This document shows positions 60,171 through 64,000 of a DNA stretch of 64,000 nt, in pieces; the first letter of the stretch is position 1, and every line of letters starts with the position of its first letter. Origin of the DNA: Streptomyces lasiicapitis (lineage in GTDB: Bacteria > Actinomycetota > Actinomycetes > Streptomycetales > Streptomycetaceae); assembly GCF_014646335.1 (NCBI RefSeq), contig NZ_BMNG01000004.1, positions 62,001 to 126,000 of the forward strand, written 5' to 3'. The notes under the pieces are model-generated. The model was not told the DNA's origin. It worked only from the letters and a program-made list of their open reading frames with translations, and did no database searches. The position numbers and the translations under genes are program-made.

Positions 60171-61406
60171 TCACGAGGTGAGGCGTGCCGCCCGCATCTG
60201 GAGGTAGCGGGACTCCGTCCGGCTGAGGGTGCGCTGGGCCGCCAACCCGTAGGCGGTGCGCGCCCCTTCGAGGTCGCCCGCCCGCTCCAGGAGGTGACCG
60301 CGCACCGCCTCAAGGCGGTGGTGGCCCGCCAACCGGTCTTCCAGAGCGGCCAGTTCGTCGAGGCCGGCGCGCGGTCCGCGCACCATGGCGACCGCGACGG
60401 CACGCCCGAGCTCGGCCATGGGCTCCGGCGCGCGGCGCACCAGGATGTCGTACAGGGCGAGGATCTGCGGCCAGTCGGTGTCCTCGGCGCGCTCCGCCTC
60501 GTCGTGCAGCGCCGCGATCGCCGCCTGCAACTGGTAGACGCCCGCCGGGCCCTGGCCCAGTGCCTCCTCCACCAGGGCGGTGCCCTCGCGGATCGCCCCG
60601 GCGTCCCAGCGCGTACGGTCCTGCTCGTCCAGCGGGACCAGCTCGCCGTGCGGTCCCGTGCGGGCGGCGCTGCGCGCGTCGGTGAGCAGCATCAGCGCCA
60701 ACAGGCCCGTCACCGCGCCTTCCTGGGGCAGCAGCCTGCGCACCGCGCGGGTCAGCCGGATCGCCTCGCGGGCGAGGTCGGCGCGGTGCAGCGCGGGGCC
60801 CGACGTCGCCGTGTAGCCCTCGTTGAAGATGAGGTAGAGGACCTGGAGGACCACCGCGAGGCGCCGGTCGCGGTCCGCGGGCCCCGGCTGCCGGAAGGGC
60901 GTGCCGCGTATCTTCTGCTTGGCGCGGCTGATGCGCTGGGCCATCGTCGCCTCCGGCACCAGGTGCGCGCGGGCGATCTCGGCCGTCGTGAGACCGCCGA
61001 CGGCCCGTAGCGTCAGCGCGATCTGCGCGGCCGGGGTCAGCGAGGGCTCGCAGCACAGGAAGAGCAGCGTGAGGGTGTCGTCGTCGGACGGGGCGCGGCT
61101 CTCGCCGGGCGCGGGCGCGGTGAACGCGTCGCGCGGCGTCATCCGGGCGGCGTTCTCCTCGCGCCGCCGCCGGGCCTCGTCGCTGCGCAGCTGGTCCGTC
61201 AGGCGCCGCGACGCCACCCTGATCAGCCAGCCGCGCGGATTGTCCGGGGTGCCCCCGTCCGGCCACTCGCGGGCGGCGGCGAGCAGGGCCTCCTGCACGG
61301 CGTCCTCGGCCTCGTCGAAGTGGCCGTAGCGCCGCACCAGCGCGCCGAGGACCTGCGGCGCGTGCAGGCGCAGCAGGTCCTCGACGTCAGCGGTCGGTGG
61401 GGTCAC
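60171..61406 (-). CDS. ECF sigma factor, ECF42 family with C-terminal TPR-like domain
   Basis: A 411-residue sigma factor. Region 2 (about 8-80, FDEAEDAVQEALLAAAREWP) and region 4 (about 110-175, LCCEPSLTPAAQIALTLRAVGGLTTAEIARAHLVPEATMAQRISRAKQKIR, with the helix-turn-helix near TTAEIARAHLVPEATMAQRI) are followed by a long helical C-terminal domain (about 190-400) with DEQDRTRWDA and degenerate TPR features. That architecture, and the adjacent DGPF/YCII gene, identify ECF42. Members control DGPF genes and are not tied to a classical anti-sigma factor; the C-terminal domain is thought to regulate activity (family knowledge). Confidence 0.93.
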   Translation of the reverse strand: MTPPTADVEDLLRLHAPQVLGALVRRYGHFDEAEDAVQEALLAAAREWPDGGTPDNPRGWLIRVASRRLTDQLRSDEARRRREENAARMTPRDAFTAPAPGESRAPSDDDTLTLLFLCCEPSLTPAAQIALTLRAVGGLTTAEIARAHLVPEATMAQRISRAKQKIRGTPFRQPGPADRDRRLAVVLQVLYLIFNEGYTATSGPALHRADLAREAIRLTRAVRRLLPQEGAVTGLLALMLLTDARSAARTGPHGELVPLDEQDRTRWDAGAIREGTALVEEALGQGPAGVYQLQAAIAALHDEAERAEDTDWPQILALYDILVRRAPEPMAELGRAVAVAMVRGPRAGLDELAALEDRLAGHHRLEAVRGHLLERAGDLEGARTAYGLAAQRTLSRTESRYLQMRAARLTS

Positions 61407-61441
61407 CGGTCGCCCTCACCACCGTCCACGGGCGGCCGGGT

Positions 61442-61870
61442 TCATCCACAGTCCACGGAGCCTTCGCCGCCGCCCCCCTGGATGGGCCGGATCACCACCG
61501 GCGGGGTCGGGGCGCCCGCCGGGGCCGGGCATTCGTTGATGCGCTTGGCGATCTCCGTGACCCGCTCCAGGCTCTCGCACTCGAGGACCCAGTAGCCCGC
61601 GAGGACCTCCTTGGTCTCGCCGTAGGGCCCGTCGGTGATCACCGGCCGGCCGTTGTCGTCGAGGCCGACGAGGCGGGTCTGCGCCGGGTCGGTCAGGCCC
61701 TGGCCGTCGATCATCTCGCCGGACTCGGAGAGGTCGTTGTTCAGGTTGCCCATGAACGCGAACATCGCCTGCAGTTCCTTCTCGCTCCAGGCCGGGCTGT
61801 GCTCGGACGCCTTGCCGCTCATGGCGTCGTAGTCGGCCTGGGAACCCTGGACCATCACCAGATACTTCAT
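61442..61870 (-). CDS. YCII-related DGPF-domain protein, ECF42 partner
   Basis: A 142-residue protein with the YCII/DGPF domain: MKYLVMVQGSQADYDAMSG, GEMIDGQGLTDPAQTRLV and the signature DGPYGETKEVLAGYWVLE, here with Tyr in place of Phe. ECF42 sigma factors activate such genes, and this one is the first gene of the unit, followed by the sigma factor after 35 bp. The AAGGAG site precedes ATG 61870 by seven bases. Function of the DGPF proteins is unknown. Confidence 0.92.
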   Translation of the reverse strand: MKYLVMVQGSQADYDAMSGKASEHSPAWSEKELQAMFAFMGNLNNDLSESGEMIDGQGLTDPAQTRLVGLDDNGRPVITDGPYGETKEVLAGYWVLECESLERVTEIAKRINECPAPAGAPTPPVVIRPIQGGGGEGSVDCG

Positions 61871-61924
61871 GACCGCACTCCTTGGCTGCGTCGTCACCCC
61901 TCGTGGGCAACTCTCACAGGGGAC

Positions 61925-61951
61925 GTCGGAGCGGGCGACTCGATCTCGACA
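61925..61951 (-). promoter_or_regulatory. Predicted ECF42 promoter
   Basis: On the minus strand TGTCGA (complement of 61946-61951), 17 bp and CGAC (complement of 61925-61928) match the reported ECF42 consensus of TGTCGA at -35 and CG(A/T)C at -10. It lies 55 bp before the DGPF start codon, so the sigma factor is probably autoregulated through this promoter. Confidence 0.65.
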
Positions 61952-62069
61952 AGTCCCGCGAAGTTTTTTTCGCCGGGGCGGGGATTTCCTCGTCGGCGCA
62001 GGTCCGGCCGCGACCGGGGTCGCTCGACTGGCCCAGCCCGCGGGGCGCCCCGCGGCGGCCGGAGACAGA

Positions 62070-62903
62070 GTGGAACCCATGCGTGCCTTGCGGGAGACAG
62101 TGGTGGGGCGGCTGTCGCGTGCCGGGCGCGCCGGGCGCGCCGTTCTCGTGTGTCTGCCCGGTCTCGCGGCCGTGGCCGCCCTGGCGCTGTGCGTCTTCGG
62201 GGTGCAGCGCGCGGTCGACGGGGGCGGACGACGGCAGGTCGAGGCCAGGGCGGTCGCGCACCATGCCGCCCGGCCCGCGATCGTGCCGCGCGAACGGTGG
62301 CTGGGCGACGCCCGTCCCACCCAGCCGCCCGCCCGCTACGGCGGTCCCGTCCTCGCGGTCTTCGTCCACCACACGGACTCGCCCAACGGATACGACTGCG
62401 CCGACGCGCCCCGCATCATCCGGGCGCTCGCCGAGGGCCAGACCAGCGCCCGGCTGTTCGACGACATCGGCTACAACTTCCTCGTCGACCGCTGCGGCAC
62501 GATCTACGAGGGCCGCGCGGGCGGCGTCGACCGGCCCGTCATCGGCGCCCACACCCAGGGGTTCAACCACCGCACGGCGGGCGTCGCCGCGATCGGTACG
62601 TTCACCGCGGGCAGCCCGGTCCCGGCGCCGATGGTGGAGGCCATAGCCGCGCTGACCGCCTGGAAGCTCGGCCTCACCGACGCCGACCCGCGGCGCACGG
62701 CACGCCTCGTCTCCAGCAACAGCCTCAGCAGATACCCGGTGGGCGCGCACGCCGACTTCCAGACGGTGTCCGGGCACGCCGACGGCTACTACACGCACTG
62801 CCCGGGTGCCGCGCTGCGGGCCGTGCTGCCCGCGATAAGGGAGCGGGCGGCGGTGCTCCAGGGGCGGACGTCCGCGCAGGCCGTCGCGGCGCAGCGCCAC
62901 TGA
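62070..62903 (+). CDS. Peptidoglycan-recognition-type N-acetylmuramoyl-L-alanine amidase
   Basis: A 277-residue amidase with an N-terminal membrane or signal segment (about 28-48, AVLVCLPGLAAVAALALCVF). The PGRP/amidase_2 domain (about 70-240) has zinc ligands in FVHHTDSPNGYDC, GAHTQGFNHRTAGVAAIG and GYYTHCPG; the substrate groove carries DDIGYNFLVDRCGTIYEGRAGG. GGAGA is 5 bases before GTG 62070, preferred over ATG 62079. It is divergent from the ECF42 partner gene. Confidence 0.88.
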   Translation: MEPMRALRETVVGRLSRAGRAGRAVLVCLPGLAAVAALALCVFGVQRAVDGGGRRQVEARAVAHHAARPAIVPRERWLGDARPTQPPARYGGPVLAVFVHHTDSPNGYDCADAPRIIRALAEGQTSARLFDDIGYNFLVDRCGTIYEGRAGGVDRPVIGAHTQGFNHRTAGVAAIGTFTAGSPVPAPMVEAIAALTAWKLGLTDADPRRTARLVSSNSLSRYPVGAHADFQTVSGHADGYYTHCPGAALRAVLPAIRERAAVLQGRTSAQAVAAQRH

Positions 62904-62930
62904 CGGGGTCCGCGGGCCCCGGCTCCCGGC

Positions 62931-63593
62931 TCAGCGCGCGGTGGCGTACACGATGAGGTTGTCCACCGGATGCCCCTGCGCGTCGAACGCGCCGTCGCAA
63001 GTGATCAGGCGCAGGGCGCGGGAGTTGGTGCTGCCGTAGACCTTGTCCGTCGGGAAGGCCTTCTTGTCGACCGTCTCGGTCCTGGTCACTCTAAATAGAA
63101 CGTTCTTTCCACTGGAGTTGCGTACGGTGATGTCCGCGCCCGCGCGCACCTTCTTCAGGTCGTGGAAGACGGCCTTGCCGAAGCGGGTGTCGTTGTGGCC
63201 GATGATGACGGCCGCGCCGCGCTCACCGGGCACGGCCCCGCCGGTGTACCAGCCCGCGGTCATGCCCTTGTCCGGCGGCGGCACCTCGACCGTGCGGTCG
63301 TCGTTCAGGCCGAGCCGCATCAGGGAACTGCTGATGCCGACCGACGGGACGGCCACGTGGACCGGGTCCGCGGGCGTCGCGGGCTTGCCGCGCCCCGCGG
63401 CGGTCCTTCCGGAACCCGCGGCGTCGCCCGCCTCACCGGCCTGCGGATCCTTCACGGCGTACGTGGTCGGGGACTCGGCCCGCGCGCCGCTCGCGGACGA
63501 GGAGCAGCCGCTCGCGGCGGCGCAGACGAGGGCGAGGGCGGACGCGACGAGCGCGGCGGTGCGCTGCGGGCGCCGATGGTGCGCAGGGGACAT
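62931..63593 (-). CDS. Class F sortase, lipoprotein-like N-terminus
   Basis: A 220-residue sortase. The N-terminus has a signal ending ASGC (Cys30), so it may be lipid-anchored. The sortase domain (about 80-215) shows His133 in VIIGHNDTRFGKAVFHDL and Cys199 in RLITCDGAFDAQG; an Arg partner is not obvious at the usual place after the Cys. GWYTGGAVPGERGAAVIIG is typical of class F. It is followed after about 120 bp by a surface-protein gene in the same direction, which runs off the window. Confidence 0.88.
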   Translation of the reverse strand: MSPAHHRRPQRTAALVASALALVCAAASGCSSSASGARAESPTTYAVKDPQAGEAGDAAGSGRTAAGRGKPATPADPVHVAVPSVGISSSLMRLGLNDDRTVEVPPPDKGMTAGWYTGGAVPGERGAAVIIGHNDTRFGKAVFHDLKKVRAGADITVRNSSGKNVLFRVTRTETVDKKAFPTDKVYGSTNSRALRLITCDGAFDAQGHPVDNLIVYATAR

Positions 63594-63714
63594 ATGGGGC
63601 TCCGTGCGCGGCGGCGCCGCCCCGGTTCATACGGAAGGGGACCGGGGCGGCGCCACCACGAGGGGTCGGGCCCGACGGGGTGCGTCGGGCGGTGCCGGCG
63701 GGGGGCGGGCCGTG

Positions 63715-64000
63715 TCAGGCCTGCGTACGCCCGGCGGCGCGGCGGCGCAGGACGATCGTGCTCGCGCCCGCGAGCAGCGCGATGCCCGCGGCCGAGCCGA
63801 CCAGGGTGGCCGTGCCGTCGCCGCCGGACGCCGGGCGCTCGCCCGCCGCGACACCGCCCTTGGGCGCCTGCGCGGCCCTGTCGGCGGCGACCTTCTTGCG
63901 CTCCTCCGGGCTCACCGGCTTCGGGGTGGGCTTGGTGTCCTCGCGCACGACGGGCTTGTCGCCGGCGGCGACCCCACCGCGCGGCGGCGCCACGCTCGGC
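63715..64000 (-). CDS. C-terminal part of a cell-surface protein (cut by window edge)
   Basis: Only the last 95 or so residues are present; the start lies outside the window. Visible features are two copies of GGVAAG followed by basic or acidic residues (RGGVAAGDKPVV and KGGVAAGERPASG), a Lys/Pro/Glu-rich stretch between them, a hydrophobic segment (GTATLVGSAAGIALLAGAST) and a basic RRRAAGR tail. The layout resembles a sortase sorting signal, though LPXTG is absent. It is adjacent to the class F sortase gene, suggesting substrate and enzyme (inference). Confidence 0.6.
   Translation of the reverse strand, partial: PSVAPPRGGVAAGDKPVVREDTKPTPKPVSPEERKKVAADRAAQAPKGGVAAGERPASGGDGTATLVGSAAGIALLAGASTIVLRRRAAGRTQA

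Overview
The window is a GC-rich actinobacterial chromosome segment, almost certainly from a Streptomyces. Codon third positions are strongly G/C. GTG and TTG starts are common, neighbouring genes often overlap by 4 bp, and several lineage-typical genes are present: a subtilisin-inhibitor-type secreted inhibitor, a tripeptidyl aminopeptidase, an XRE/DUF397/ATPase triad, DUF5994 proteins and a class F sortase. From memory, the order bio genes, urease genes, tripeptidyl aminopeptidase, phosphofructokinase resembles a chromosomal arm-proximal region of model streptomycetes; this was not checked. No rRNA, tRNA, CRISPR array, integrase or transposase was seen. The segment reads as housekeeping and accessory chromosome, not an island.

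Layout. 1-9.1 kb: a small holin, a pair of CBS-domain membrane proteins, a GNAT enzyme, an ABC exporter of the FtsX/MacB type, an Arc-type antitoxin with a degenerate Fic protein, a VOC protein and a methyltransferase. 9.2-13.7 kb: biotin synthesis, bioB-bioA-bioD divergent from bioF, with an exact 12-bp inverted repeat in the shared promoter region. 13.8-15.6 kb: an XRE regulator, a DUF397 protein and an RsbW-like ATPase. 15.7-18.9 kb: a DUF6328 membrane protein, an NlpC/P60 hydrolase behind a c-di-AMP (ydaO-type) riboswitch, a ClpP-like protein lacking the catalytic histidine with a small helical partner, and a divergent Phd-type antitoxin with no toxin. 19.2-24.0 kb: the urease operon ureABCFGD, split between ureF and ureG by a structured intergenic repeat. 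24.4-28.4 kb: a ferredoxin-reductase fusion with two desaturases. 28.5-30.6 kb: three DUF5994 paralogues in tandem and a small membrane protein, closed by a strong terminator.

30.8-41.9 kb: tripeptidyl aminopeptidase, YbaK, a lysophospholipid acyltransferase, a protease inhibitor, a CtaG-type copper/oxidase assembly protein, phosphofructokinase, GatD-MurT (lipid II amidation), peptide deformylase, and a TetR regulator divergent from an acyl-CoA dehydrogenase. 41.9-47.3 kb: a Tat-exported protein, an isoaspartyl peptidase, a MarR regulator under a 42-bp near-perfect palindrome with an isochorismatase-family protein, a GNAT enzyme and a TRIC/UPF0126 channel. 47.6-51.5 kb: a type III polyketide synthase next to an MmyB-type regulator, a Gfo/Idh oxidoreductase and a candidate 35-residue peptide gene. 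51.5-54 kb: two TetR regulators around an EamA exporter. 54.2-64 kb: asparagine synthase, a ribbon-helix-helix protein, a second FtsX-type ABC system, a LysR regulator, an ECF42 sigma factor with its DGPF/YCII partner and a matching promoter, a peptidoglycan-recognition amidase, a class F sortase, and the C-terminal end of a candidate sortase substrate cut by the window edge.

Recurring themes are small regulators whose genes look leaderless and whose operators cover the core promoter (7.3, 18.6 and 44.4 kb), enzyme-family members with altered catalytic residues (Fic-like, ClpP-like, isochorismatase-like), and cell-envelope functions (NlpC/P60, MurT/GatD, PGRP amidase, sortase, FtsX exporters). 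All functional calls are from reading the sequence; no database search was possible.
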